Shown piece by piece: positions 47,060 to 57,363 of a DNA stretch of 64,000 bases. The position numbers and the translations under genes are program-made. Source of the stretch: Tunturibacter gelidoferens (GTDB lineage Bacteria; Acidobacteriota; Terriglobia; Terriglobales; Acidobacteriaceae); contig NZ_CP132938.1 of the NCBI RefSeq assembly GCF_040358255.1, positions 3,968,001-4,032,000 on the forward strand. The letters are read 5' to 3'. Below the pieces are notes generated by a model that worked only from the letters and a program-made list of their open reading frames with translations, searched no databases and was not told where the DNA came from. How positions within the stretch are numbered: the first letter of the stretch is position 1; the number at the start of each line of letters is the position of its first letter.

Positions 47060-47758
47060 ATGAAATTTGGCGTTCTGGTCTTTCCCGGGTCCAACTGCGA
47101 CCATGACACCCACCATGTTGTGGACGCGATTGCACACCAGCCCGTAACCTACCTCTGGCACGCCTCAGAGGACCTCCAGGGTTGCGACGCGATCCTCGTG
47201 CCCGGCGGATTCGCCTACGGCGACTACCTCCGAACCGGCGCCATTGCCCGCTTTGCGCCAGTCATGCAGTCAGTCAAGAAGTTCGCCCAGGGCGGCGGAC
47301 TGGTGATGGGAATCTGCAACGGCTTTCAGATTCTGTGCGAAGCAGGTCTTCTTCCCGGCGCACTGATGCGCAACGCCAGTCAGCACTACATCTGCAAGCA
47401 GACGTTTCTTCGAACCGAAACGAACGATTCTCCCTTTACGCATGGACTGTCCCGCGGGCACGTGCTGCAGATGCCGATTGGGCATATGGAAGGCAACTAC
47501 TTCTGCGATTCGGAGACGCTGCAAACACTGAAGAAGGAAGATCGCATTGCCTTTCGCTACGCAACTCGCGAGGGTGTGGTGACGGCTGCAGCAAATCCCA
47601 ATGGATCGCTGGAAAATATCGCTGGCGTGCTCAGTGAAGGTCGAAATGTGCTCGGTCTGATGCCCCATCCAGATCGATCGAGCGAGACGCTGCTGGGATC
47701 CGCGGATGGTTTGCTGCTGTTTCAAGGAATGGCAGAGTCGTTGGCTTCGGCCCGGTAG
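47060..47758 (+). CDS. purQ: Phosphoribosylformylglycinamidine synthase subunit PurQ
   Basis: The 232-residue protein is the glutaminase of FGAM synthase in purine synthesis. The nucleophile lies in MGICNGFQIL and the His/Glu pair in LMPHPDRSSE. The opening VLVFPGSNCDHD is typical. It forms ammonia from glutamine for PurL. No other pur gene is in the window. It stands alone behind a 126-bp dispersed repeat. Confidence 0.95.
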   Translation: MKFGVLVFPGSNCDHDTHHVVDAIAHQPVTYLWHASEDLQGCDAILVPGGFAYGDYLRTGAIARFAPVMQSVKKFAQGGGLVMGICNGFQILCEAGLLPGALMRNASQHYICKQTFLRTETNDSPFTHGLSRGHVLQMPIGHMEGNYFCDSETLQTLKKEDRIAFRYATREGVVTAAANPNGSLENIAGVLSEGRNVLGLMPHPDRSSETLLGSADGLLLFQGMAESLASAR

Positions 47759-47798
47759 GGCTGCGAATCGAATAACGCGGTGGTAACCTGTTCACGCG

Positions 47799-48590
47799 AT
47801 GATTGACATTCACCATCACCTTCTGTGGGGCATGGACGATGGTGCTTCGAGCCTTGAAACCTCGGTGGCCATGGCGAAGATGGCTGCGGACGATGGGATC
47901 ACGCACATCGTGTGCTCCCCTCATTCGAATGGGCAGTACTTCTACGACCCTCCAATCATCGACGCGAAGATTGTCGAGTTGCAGGAACGGTTAGATCGCG
48001 ACTCGGTCGGGGTGAAGTTGGGCCGGGGATGCGACTTTCACATGTCGTATGAAAATATCCAGGAAGCCAAATTAGACCCGAAGAAGTTCAGCATCAATGG
48101 GCTCGGTTATTTGCTGGTGGAGGTTCCGGACTATGGGCTGCCCCGTGGGCTTACGGAGATCTTCTATCGACTGCAGCTTACTGGGCTAACGCCGATTCTG
48201 ACCCATCCGGAGAGGAATCCCACACTACAGAACGATCAGGATCGAATCGCGGAGTGGCTGCAGCGCGGCGTGCTGGTCCAGGTCACAGCTGCGTCTGTGC
48301 TGGGACGCATGGGCAAGCACGCTGAACGAATGGCACATGAGCTGCTCGAGAATCGCTGGGTAAATTTCTTAGCGACCGATGCGCACAATACGACCTCCCG
48401 CGCGCCGAAGATGCGGGAGGCGTTCGAGCTGGTGGCGAAGAAGTATGGCCCGGACTATGCGCACCTGCTGTGCGTGTCTAACCCACTGGCCGTGTTTTTG
48501 GGAAAGCCTATGCCGCCACAGCTGGAAGCGCTGAATCTCTACGACGAGCTGCAGGAGAAGAGCTGGTGGCGGAAACTTCTGGGGCGGTAG
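47799..48590 (+). CDS. CpsB/CapC-type tyrosine phosphatase (PHP family)
   Basis: The 263-residue protein begins with MIDIHHHLLWGMDDGA, the PHP metal-binding pattern, and has SPHSNGQYF, LTHPERNP and ATDAHNT in order. This matches CpsB/CapC/Wzb-like phosphatases that dephosphorylate the tyrosine cluster of BY-kinases. The kinase is at 33-35 kb; the phosphatase lies outside that cluster. It follows purQ by 40 bases. Palindromic element copy 5 starts 17 bases after its stop. Confidence 0.9.
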   Translation: MIDIHHHLLWGMDDGASSLETSVAMAKMAADDGITHIVCSPHSNGQYFYDPPIIDAKIVELQERLDRDSVGVKLGRGCDFHMSYENIQEAKLDPKKFSINGLGYLLVEVPDYGLPRGLTEIFYRLQLTGLTPILTHPERNPTLQNDQDRIAEWLQRGVLVQVTAASVLGRMGKHAERMAHELLENRWVNFLATDAHNTTSRAPKMREAFELVAKKYGPDYAHLLCVSNPLAVFLGKPMPPQLEALNLYDELQEKSWWRKLLGR

Positions 48591-48607
48591 ATTCGCTTAG
48601 AAAATAT

Positions 48608-48784
48608 GCCCTGCCGAACGGGCCCACTACGCGTGGGGCGGGCGTTCGCACGCCTTTTTAGAGCTTCGCGTGGTCCTCCCGTTGGTCGGAATGAGCGTCA
48701 TTTGCGACCATCGGGAGCGCCTGGCGAAGCGGTCACGCGTCACGAAGTGACCGCCCCACGCGCAGTGGGCCCGTCCGGCAGGAC
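48608..48784. repeat. Palindromic 3'-end element, copy 5 (terminator-type left arm)
   Basis: Ends GCCCTGCCGAACGGG and GTCCGGCAGGAC flank a CCTCCCGTTGGTCGG / CGACCATCGGGAG centre. In the left arm the usual GTCACTTCGTGAC module is replaced by a terminator hairpin. It lies between convergent stops, 17 and 6 bases away. Confidence 0.88.
48641..48659 (+). terminator. Terminator hairpin inside the palindromic element
   Basis: GGCGT-TCGC-ACGCC followed by five T residues, a standard intrinsic terminator positioned to stop transcription of the phosphatase gene. The same module, inverted, is in the copy at 25.7 kb. Confidence 0.75.
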
Positions 48785-48790
48785 ATATTT

Positions 48791-49519
48791 TTACAGTCCG
48801 AGGCCGCCGTCGACGGCGATCAGCTGCCCGGTTATGAAGTGGGGCGCTGTGGCGAAGAAGACCGCTGCTGCGGCTACATCTTCGGCGGTGCCGTTGCGTT
48901 GCATGGGTGTTTTGCGGGCCAAATGTTCGTAAGCCTCATCGACCTCGCCCTGGACAATCATGCCAGGTGCGATGCAGTTGACGCTGATCTCAGGCGCCCA
49001 AGCCTTTGCCATGGTCTTGGACAGCATATGTAGCGCAGCCTTTGAGGTGCAGTAGTGGCCGTGGGTGGCCCAGGGATGCAGGCCTCCAAGCGAACCGATG
49101 TTGAGGATGCGTCCTTTGACGGCGCGAAGATGCGGGTGCGCTGCCTTGGCCATAAGAAAAGGAGCGCGAGTGTTGGTCGTGAACATCGCGTCCCATTGGT
49201 CGACCGAGATGTCTTCGAGTGCTTCTGAAGCGAAGATGCCCGCGTTATTGACGAGAAGGTCTATGCGGCTCAGATCGTTGACGACTGCGGCAACGGTCTG
49301 CTCGATGTCTTCGGGATCGCGGAGGTCGCAGCGAATGGCTAAAGCGTCGACGTCGTGCGCGGCGAGTGCGTGCACTGTCTGCTCTGCTTCGGCCTGGGAG
49401 GCGAGGTAGGTGATGGCTACGTCAGCTCCGCGCTCGGCGAGGGCCAGGGCGATAGAACGGCCGATACGCTTGGCCGCCCCGGTTACAAGCACAGTCTTCC
49501 CTGTTAGCGGCCTGTCCAT
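48791..49519 (-). CDS. Short-chain dehydrogenase/reductase (FabG-like)
   Basis: The 242-residue protein is a classical SDR: TGAAKRIGRSIALAL binds the dinucleotide, LVNNAGIF follows, and Ser/Tyr/Lys lie in NIGSLGG and HYCTSKAA. It ends FITGQLIAVDGGLGL. The TGAAKRIG variant is common in pteridine reductase-like SDRs, so the substrate could be a pterin or a ketoacyl compound. AAGGAATTT precedes the ATG. It follows, 24 bases on, a secreted-protein gene on the same strand. Confidence 0.88.
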   Translation of the reverse strand: MDRPLTGKTVLVTGAAKRIGRSIALALAERGADVAITYLASQAEAEQTVHALAAHDVDALAIRCDLRDPEDIEQTVAAVVNDLSRIDLLVNNAGIFASEALEDISVDQWDAMFTTNTRAPFLMAKAAHPHLRAVKGRILNIGSLGGLHPWATHGHYCTSKAALHMLSKTMAKAWAPEISVNCIAPGMIVQGEVDEAYEHLARKTPMQRNGTAEDVAAAAVFFATAPHFITGQLIAVDGGLGL

Positions 49520-49543
49520 AAATTCCTTATTGCTACTTATCCG

Positions 49544-50113
49544 TTATTGCTGGGGTGTCGAGTTGGGAGCGGCAGGCTGCGGCGGAGTTGCGGGCGGAGC
49601 GCTGGGTGCAGGTTTGGCGGCGGGCGTAGTCGGCCTTACAGGCTCCTGGACACCGGGCTTCCTGGTTGCGGCTTTGCCATCATTGTTCTCGTAGGAAGAG
49701 ACCTGCTCTCTGGGATGAATCATGGAGACGGAGATCTCTTTGTTCGGTTCGGTTACTTCATACTCTTCGGCAAAGGTTGCGAATCCCTGCGCGATGACCT
49801 GCACGCGAACAGTACTGCCCGTAGGAATGACGTCGATAGTGGCCTTGCCCTCGGGATCGGTCTTCACCTCGAGGTTGCCTTCGTCTTTACCGTCCATCGA
49901 CGGGTTGAAGATAACAGCGGCGTTCATGATGGGCTTGCCGTTGAACTTCTTTACGACCGTAACCTCGATGTGGGAGGTGGCCGGGGGCGACTTGTACTTG
50001 CGGCCCCGTTTTACAGGGGCACTCTGATCCTGGGCCTTGACGGGAAGGCTGGATGCGAAAGCAAAGAGGAGAACGAGAAACGATAGCGACCAGACGGTGC
50101 GGCGTGACGACAT
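49544..50113 (-). CDS. Secreted carboxypeptidase-regulatory-like domain protein
   Basis: The 189-residue protein has a signal peptide (about 1-27, ending LPVKAQ), a CarboxypepD_reg/PEGA-like beta domain at about 45-130 (KPIMNAAVIFNPSMDG, KATIDVIPTGSTVRVQV), and a Pro/Ala-rich tail. It probably acts in the periplasm or at the surface as a binding module. It may form an operon with the SDR downstream. Function is unknown. Confidence 0.65.
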   Translation of the reverse strand: MSSRRTVWSLSFLVLLFAFASSLPVKAQDQSAPVKRGRKYKSPPATSHIEVTVVKKFNGKPIMNAAVIFNPSMDGKDEGNLEVKTDPEGKATIDVIPTGSTVRVQVIAQGFATFAEEYEVTEPNKEISVSMIHPREQVSSYENNDGKAATRKPGVQEPVRPTTPAAKPAPSAPPATPPQPAAPNSTPQQ

Positions 50114-50213
50114 GGCCTCATTCTACGACTTTTGAGGTTTGGTTGTTGGATTTGGTGTGCTGCCGCAACCCCAAATGCTTGCGCGAGTTTCACTCACATT
50201 TCACGCAGCCGAG

Positions 50214-50242
50214 TTGACAACTGCAGGCGGGCTGACTATCGT
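50214..50242 (+). promoter_or_regulatory. Housekeeping promoter of groES-groEL
   Basis: TTGACA at 50214-50219 and TATCGT at 50237-50242 with a 17-base spacer form a sigma-70-type promoter. The -10 touches the first base of the CIRCE operator, so HrcA binding would block polymerase. Confidence 0.75.
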
Positions 50243-50268
50243 TAGCAATCGGAAGGCTTGAGTGCTAA
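50242..50268 (+). promoter_or_regulatory. CIRCE operator (HrcA-binding inverted repeat)
   Basis: TTAGCAATC - nine bases - GAGTGCTAA. It matches the CIRCE consensus TTAGCACTC-N9-GAGTGCTAA except for one base in the left arm. It indicates HrcA repression of the chaperonin operon with relief on heat shock. The hrcA gene is not in the window. Confidence 0.93.
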
Positions 50269-50415
50269 CGGTCCGCAAGTTTGATGTGAGCCGGGTCTTT
50301 TGGCCTATTCCACTCTTTTATTTGCAGCTAGGGCCGGCGGTCGATGGCTGAGGCTGCGCTCAACAACGCGGACGGTTCCCCGTTCGCCTAAAATTGCACC
50401 AAGGAGATGTAAGCA

Positions 50416-50715
50416 ATGGCGACAACATCATTTACACCGCTGCATGACCGGATTCTGGTTCGGCGGATAGAAGAGGGCGAAAGCATTCGTGGCGGGATCA
50501 TCATCCCGGATTCAGCAAAAGAGAAGCCACAGCAGGGCGAAGTAATCTCCGTCGGCAAGGGCAAGTCGAACGACGAAGGCAAGGTATTCCCGCTGGATGT
50601 GAAGGCCGGCGACAGCATTCTGTTTGGCAAGTACTCGGGCACCGAGATCAAGATCGACGGCGAAGAGCTTTTGATCATGCGTGAGGAAGAAGTACTCGGA
50701 ATCCTCAAGAAGTAG
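50416..50715 (+). CDS. groS: Co-chaperonin GroES
   Basis: The 99-residue protein is a normal-length GroES with FTPLHDRILVRRIEEGES at the start, the mobile-loop and AGDSILFGKYSGTEI region, and MREEEVLGILKK at the end. It caps GroEL and encloses substrate. GGAGATG precedes the ATG. The CIRCE/promoter lies 150 bases upstream. Two small hairpins follow the stop and separate it from groEL by 100 bases. Confidence 0.97.
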   Translation: MATTSFTPLHDRILVRRIEEGESIRGGIIIPDSAKEKPQQGEVISVGKGKSNDEGKVFPLDVKAGDSILFGKYSGTEIKIDGEELLIMREEEVLGILKK

Positions 50716-50815
50716 CACTTCGTGCCGTATACCGCGGCTTCGCCGCATAATCGGCGCTTCGGGCGCCTCACACAAACACTTTCACCAGCATTCCGCTGGC
50801 AACAGGAGTAAGACA

Positions 50816-52489
<1,674 letters not shown>

Positions 52490-52514
52490 GAGGTTGTTTC
52501 AAGAAAAAAAGTGG

Positions 52515-52546
52515 AGCCCCGGTGAGAGCCGGGGCTTTGCTGTTTT
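52515..52546 (+). terminator. Terminator of groES-groEL
   Basis: AGCCCCGG (52515-52522) and CCGGGGCT (52529-52536) around TGAGAG, followed by a T-rich stretch. It begins 26 bases after the groEL stop. Confidence 0.88.
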
Positions 52547-52550
52547 TGCT

Positions 52551-52679
52551 GGAGTTTTGAGGGGTGTTTTGGGAAAAGCAGCGTTTTGATGGTGGTTTTT
52601 TGGTGGTGAAGCTGTGGTGTTTTGCGTGGTGGACGTGGTGTTTTGGATGGCTGTTTTATCGAGCTGAAAAATGCGCCAC
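52551..52679 (-). repeat. Second dispersed repeat, copy B (inverted)
   Basis: Reverse-complement copy of the element at 46850-46975, with the same block order. It lies in the 378-bp gap after groEL and is G/T-rich on the plus strand. A long minus-strand open frame through it is probably not a gene. Confidence 0.7.
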
Positions 52680-52867
52680 CATAACTTAACTTTTCTGTGG
52701 AAATTTGATTTTTTCTTGAGGTCGCCGGTGGATCGTCTCGCGGCGCGTTATCGGTTTCCTTGGGTTTCGGGTACAAACGAAGATTTGACCTTTGAGTGAC
52801 CAGGGTATGACAAGGCCGAAGCTGACTGGGTGATAGGTTCCTCTTGGGTCTCTGGATCCTGGGGGAA

Positions 52868-53851
52868 ATGTATCGCTTTATGTCGACGAAGACGCCAGTT
52901 AGAGCGCTGCTGCGAAGGAGATTGCCCCCTGACGTGTATGTGGGCCTTCGCAACGTGAAGAGGTCTCCGGTTCGCGCGTTTCAGTGGGCGATGGATCGGT
53001 GCGGTTTTGTCGTGGCGAGAAAGAGCGACTACTATTCACCGCTGCCTTCCCGGCGGAGATTGCAGACGACGCGGGGACGATGGGACAGGCCGAGTGCCCT
53101 GCTGGGTGTTGAGTACGATCTGGCGGGGATGAAGGGTACGCTGGCCGAGCTGCTTGCTCTGTATCAGGAGGAGTTTCTTGAGCTGACACCCTATGAGGAG
53201 GTGTTGCAGCGCGGATTTGGTCACGGCTATCCACGAGTGGATGCGATGGTTTTGTATGCGATGTTGCGTTGGAAGAGACCTAAGCGGTATGTCGAGGTTG
53301 GGTCTGGGTTGTCGACCTACTACGCAAGTCTCGCGGCAGAGCGAAATGCGCGGGAGGGCAGTCCGATGAGGATCACGTGTGTTGAACCTAATCCGTTCGA
53401 GGCTTTGTGGGAGATACCTGAGATCCGAGTGCTGCAACAGGAGGTACAGGATGTGGGAGTTGAGCTGTTCACGTCGCTGGGCAGGAATGACGTGCTGTTT
53501 ATCGACTCAAGCCACATCGTACGTCTGGATGGAGATGTGCCGTTCTTGTTTCTGGAGGTGCTGCCTGAGATGGCTCCTGGAGCCGTGATTCACGTTCACG
53601 ACATTCCTTTTCCTTACCACGGACCACATCCGGCGGAGTATTGGATCTATGAGAGTGTGTGGCCGATGTGGTGGAACGAGTCGATGCTGCTGCATGCGCT
53701 TCTGTGTGGAAGCAGTCAGTTTGCGGTGACGTTGTCGGCTCCGCTGATTCGTCATCATGACGAGGCGTTTCTGCGCAGGGTGGTGTCGGACTATCGCGGG
53801 GTGGACACGGAGCCGAATACGTTTTCGTCGATATGGATTGAGCGGGTTTGA
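52868..53851 (+). CDS. Class I SAM-dependent methyltransferase-like protein
   Basis: The 327-residue protein has the class I methyltransferase motif I (RYVEVGSGLSTYYASLAAE) near residue 145, and then CVEPNPFE and NDVLFIDSSHIV at the SAM-binding sites, like Methyltransf_24. The first 110 residues, rich in Arg, are of unknown role. The final third (VHDIPFPYHGPHPAEYWIYE) resembles cephalosporin hydroxylase-type or polysaccharide methyltransferases. Start is uncertain: an in-frame TTG (52844) and an ATG 12 bases on are alternatives. The substrate is unknown. Confidence 0.75.
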   Translation: MYRFMSTKTPVRALLRRRLPPDVYVGLRNVKRSPVRAFQWAMDRCGFVVARKSDYYSPLPSRRRLQTTRGRWDRPSALLGVEYDLAGMKGTLAELLALYQEEFLELTPYEEVLQRGFGHGYPRVDAMVLYAMLRWKRPKRYVEVGSGLSTYYASLAAERNAREGSPMRITCVEPNPFEALWEIPEIRVLQQEVQDVGVELFTSLGRNDVLFIDSSHIVRLDGDVPFLFLEVLPEMAPGAVIHVHDIPFPYHGPHPAEYWIYESVWPMWWNESMLLHALLCGSSQFAVTLSAPLIRHHDEAFLRRVVSDYRGVDTEPNTFSSIWIERV

Positions 53852-53898
53852 ACTACGCACCGAATGTGTGACACCGGCAAGCCCGGGCATAATCGGCC

Positions 53899-55917
53899 CT
53901 AGTCGTGGTAGGCAGTGACCTTCGGCAGAAAGATACGGATCGTCGTGCCGTGGTTCTCCGGGGCATCGCTGCTTTCGATCTCGATCTGACCACCGTGACC
54001 TTCGACAAACTGCTTAGCCACAAACAATCCAATGCCGGTACCCACGGTGCTGCGAGTGGTGAAGAAGGCGTCGAACACCCTGGGCAGATGCTCGGGTGCG
54101 ATCCCCACGCCATCATCCTGGACGGTCAGGATCATCCCATCCGTGGAACGCTTCGCGTCCTCGACGGAGACGGAGAGAACGCCGCCTGCCGGCATAGCGT
54201 AGATCGAGTTGGCGATCAGGTTCGAGATCACCTGCATCATTTCGCCGCGGCGCAACACAATTTTGGCCGACGAATCGAGCGCGGTCCTGATCTCAATGCT
54301 GGAAGCTTTACATCGTGGCTCGTAGATCGTAATCGCGTGGAGGGCAATCTCTTTGAGCGAGGCATTGCTGGCCGAAGCGTGTTCCCGGTAGTAGCCTAGC
54401 GTCTGCTTGGCGATGTGGGCGACGCGGCCTAGCTCATCTTCCGCAGAGCTGAGGTAGTTGATGCCCGAGGGGTCGGTGATCATGGGGCGGAGAAGGTAGA
54501 GCAGATTCATCACCGATTCAAGGGGATTATTAATCTCGTGGGCGATCGTCGCGGCCATGCGGCCTGTCGCAGCGATTTTCTCTGCCTGCAATAGGGACTC
54601 TTCGATGCGTTTGCGTCCTGAGATATCGCGGAGAATCTTGGAGGCCCCAATGACTCGTCCGTGCTCGTCCCTGATGGGAGACACCGTAAGCGAGACCTCG
54701 ACCAGTCGACCGCCCTTGGTAAGGCGCACAGTCTCGAAGTGTTCGACCCGCTTTCCGGAGCGAATGCTTGCGATGATGGTCTTTTCGTCGGAGTGGAGGT
54801 GCTCCGGAATGAGCCTGAGAATCGACGAGCCGACTATCTCGTCTGCCGAGTAGCCGAAGACGCGGGTGGCCGCCGCGTTCCAGCTGGTGATGATGCCATT
54901 GAGATCTTTGCTCACGATGACGTCGTCGGAGGATTCAACGATGGCCGCGAGTTCAGAAAGGCGCTTGGAACTATTCCGTACCGCTTCCTGGCCGCTTCTG
55001 ACTTCCGTGATGTCCCGAACAGTGCCGAGGATCTGTCCGGCAGAACCATGCATCTTTGGCTGAAGTTGCCCACAGACCTCGATCCAACGCAGAGTCTTAT
55101 CGGGACGACAGATCATTCCTTCGAACTGGAACGGTGTGCCATTTTGCAGGGTTGATTCGGTAGCCTCTCGAAAGGATTGGCGGAAGTCGGGATGCACGAC
55201 CTCGTTGATGAACGCGGAGCCGTTGATGGGGCCTTCTTCGCGCGTCCGCCCGAAGATCTCGTACATCTGGTCATTTTCCCAGATTCCACTATCTTCAAGG
55301 GTGTCCCACATGAACACTCCAAGCTTCGCAACCTCTGTTGCCAGCTTCAGCTTTGTCTCGCTTTCGCGAAGTTTGCGAGCTCCCATCACGATGTCGGTCG
55401 TGTTGCGGTAAGCATCGTAGATGCCTACGATCCTGGCGTTTTCATAGACCGGGATGAGTGAATAGCTCCAATAATGGTCCTCCAGAACTCCATCCAGGAA
55501 GATCGGGATGAACATGTTGTCTCGTACCGCTGTCAGGCCTTGGTAGAGACAGGCATTCAGATCGGCACTGACCAGATCCCAGGCCTCCGGGAAGACATCG
55601 CGGTATAGACCGCCGAGCGCGCTGGGGTGCTTTCCCATCAGGGTGGGGATGGCCGCATCGTTGTACAGAAACACCATCTCCGGCCCCCAGGAGAGGATGG
55701 TTGGAAATGGCGAATGCAACATGAGATTTACGGTGGTGACGAGGGTCTCGGACCAGTCTTCGATGGGCCCCAGGGGTGTCGAGCTCCATTCGTGGGCTCG
55801 AATGCGATCGGCCATCTCGCTGTTTCCGGTAATCAGGGTCTTCGCTCGTGCTGTCGGAGCGGGTGCACTTACAGTCATTGGATCACCGGCTCGAACATTA
55901 TGCGTTCCAGTATCCAC
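53899..55917 (-). CDS. PAS-domain sensor histidine kinase
   Basis: The 672-residue protein starts at a GTG behind AAAGG. It has no membrane helix. An N-terminal GAF/PAS-like module (about 50-170) is followed by two PAS domains (about 190-310 and 325-445). The kinase core has the H box ATIAHEINNPLESV near 457, N box NLIANSIYAM, G1 DDGVGI and G2 GTGIGL. It autophosphorylates on the histidine. No response regulator is adjacent. The free receiver proteins at 8 and 41 kb are candidates but too far to assign. Confidence 0.9.
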   Translation of the reverse strand: MDTGTHNVRAGDPMTVSAPAPTARAKTLITGNSEMADRIRAHEWSSTPLGPIEDWSETLVTTVNLMLHSPFPTILSWGPEMVFLYNDAAIPTLMGKHPSALGGLYRDVFPEAWDLVSADLNACLYQGLTAVRDNMFIPIFLDGVLEDHYWSYSLIPVYENARIVGIYDAYRNTTDIVMGARKLRESETKLKLATEVAKLGVFMWDTLEDSGIWENDQMYEIFGRTREEGPINGSAFINEVVHPDFRQSFREATESTLQNGTPFQFEGMICRPDKTLRWIEVCGQLQPKMHGSAGQILGTVRDITEVRSGQEAVRNSSKRLSELAAIVESSDDVIVSKDLNGIITSWNAAATRVFGYSADEIVGSSILRLIPEHLHSDEKTIIASIRSGKRVEHFETVRLTKGGRLVEVSLTVSPIRDEHGRVIGASKILRDISGRKRIEESLLQAEKIAATGRMAATIAHEINNPLESVMNLLYLLRPMITDPSGINYLSSAEDELGRVAHIAKQTLGYYREHASASNASLKEIALHAITIYEPRCKASSIEIRTALDSSAKIVLRRGEMMQVISNLIANSIYAMPAGGVLSVSVEDAKRSTDGMILTVQDDGVGIAPEHLPRVFDAFFTTRSTVGTGIGLFVAKQFVEGHGGQIEIESSDAPENHGTTIRIFLPKVTAYHD

Positions 55918-56000
55918 TAATGACTACCTTTCGTATTCGCTCAATTTCAGAAGATTAGTATAGTCATCTACCCGACGCATAATCACGTAAGAATATAAGC

Positions 56001-56034
56001 GGCCCAACCCCCGCGTTCAGCTTCCGGGGTTGAG
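56001..56034 (-). terminator. Probable terminator of the VWA-like gene
   Basis: GGCCCAACCCC pairs with GGGGTTGAGCC (one mismatch) and, read on the minus strand, is followed by a moderately T-rich tract. It lies about 37 bases after the stop. Confidence 0.6.
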
Positions 56035-56070
56035 CCACTGTTGTGTGTCTGTTGAGTATTCGCTTGGGGA

Positions 56071-57033
56071 TTAGTTGGAGACGACGGTCCCGGGACGGAC
56101 CTGAGAGGGAGCGCGGAGTTTGGTCCTGGGCAGATCCGTCGAGGTTCTGAGGCTGACGAGTTTTTTGTTCGCGTCTACGGGAAAGGTGGCGATGTAGGTT
56201 CGAGCGATGGCCTCCTGGAACTGCTGGAGGTAGGGGGCCATGGAGACGGGGTTTTGGCCGGTGCTTTGGTAGAGGGAGAGGCCGCCTGTTCCCTCGGCGA
56301 GTTGGGAGAGATAGTTCTGGCCGCTGAAGCTGCCGCGGCCACGAGCGAAGCCGGCGTCGCTGAAGTAGATGGAGTAGACGGGGACGCCAGCGCGCTGGGC
56401 ATCGGTGACGGAGGCGTCGACGTAGGGGCTGTTTTGATTGAGCGGGCTGGTGCTGCCGTTGTAGGGGTCTACGCCGTTGGTGATCATGAGGACGAAGCGG
56501 GGCTTGTGAACGGGGCCTTCTCTGCGCTGGACGGGGTTGATCTGATTCTCAGCCTGACCGGGCCAGTTCTTGACGAACTCGGAGAGGCAGAAGTAGGGGC
56601 TGGCGCTGGAGCCGGGGATGCCGCTGGGGATGCGGAGGCCTTGGGCTGCGGCGGCGAGGTTGGAGGTAAAGCCTGCGGAGCCGGAGCCGGGGCGGACCGT
56701 GCCGTTCTGCATGTAGCCGACGAAGACTTCAGTGCCTGCGGGAAGGCCGGTGATGAAGGCGCGGAGGTTGTTCAGTTCACGGCCGACGCTGGTGCGCAAG
56801 CCGTCGTCGATGAGAAGAGCGACCTGGGCTCCGCCGGGCGGTATGGGGGCGAGATTGGCGAGTGGGGTGGCGTGGTTGTCGATTTTGATGGTGAGATCTT
56901 TTGCGGTGGGGCTGACGGGGGTCTTGGAATCGAAGGCGACGAGGGCCTGCGTGGAGGCGGGGCCTTCCTGAGCGTAGGCTGCGGTCGTCGTAGTTGCTGC
57001 GAGGAGAGTAAGTGCAAGAAGATATCGGTTCAT
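56071..57033 (-). CDS. Exported VWA-like protein with a degenerate metal site
   Basis: From the ATG at 57033, behind GAAGGGAA, the protein has 320 residues. A signal peptide covers about 1-22 (ending AAYAQ). The core follows VWFA order (VALLIDDGLRTSVGRELN, AFITGLPAGTEVFVGYMQNG, FVLMITNGVDPY). The metal-binding DxSxS site reads DDGLRTS, so MIDAS binding is doubtful. Similar proteins are abundant in Acidobacteria and their role is unknown. Palindromic element copy 6 lies upstream, between it and the receptor. Confidence 0.7.
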   Translation of the reverse strand: MNRYLLALTLLAATTTTAAYAQEGPASTQALVAFDSKTPVSPTAKDLTIKIDNHATPLANLAPIPPGGAQVALLIDDGLRTSVGRELNNLRAFITGLPAGTEVFVGYMQNGTVRPGSGSAGFTSNLAAAAQGLRIPSGIPGSSASPYFCLSEFVKNWPGQAENQINPVQRREGPVHKPRFVLMITNGVDPYNGSTSPLNQNSPYVDASVTDAQRAGVPVYSIYFSDAGFARGRGSFSGQNYLSQLAEGTGGLSLYQSTGQNPVSMAPYLQQFQEAIARTYIATFPVDANKKLVSLRTSTDLPRTKLRAPSQVRPGTVVSN

Positions 57034-57148
57034 TTTTGTTCCCTTCAATTGGTTAGACGGTGCGGAGAGGCTCTGCGATGCGGGGAGGGCAAGAACATAC
57101 AAGATAGAAACACGAGAGAGACATGTTCGTTGCGTTTTCCGGTGCGGG

Positions 57149-57352
57149 GTCCTGCCGGACGGGCGCCCTGCGCGGGCAGCGGTCACTTCGTGACTTGTGT
57201 ACCTTTTCTGGTGAGTGAAGGGCGCTGGGCCTCCCGTTGGTCGGCGATGATGGTTCCGGCCAGCGGGAGGACCCATGCTGATGACTTGCCGAGACAGGTA
57301 TATCCGTCACGAAGTGACCGCCCTCCGCGCAGGAGGCCCGTCCGGCAGGACC
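57149..57352. repeat. Palindromic 3'-end element, full copy 6
   Basis: Complete left arm (GTCCTGCCGGACGGG, GTCACTTCGTGAC), centre (CCTCCCGTTGGTCGG with a degenerate partner), right arm (GTCACGAAGTGAC, GTCCGGCAGGAC). It ends 11 bases from the stop of the TonB-dependent receptor, which reads on the minus strand. Confidence 0.9.
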
Positions 57353-57363
57353 TATCTTTCGCT

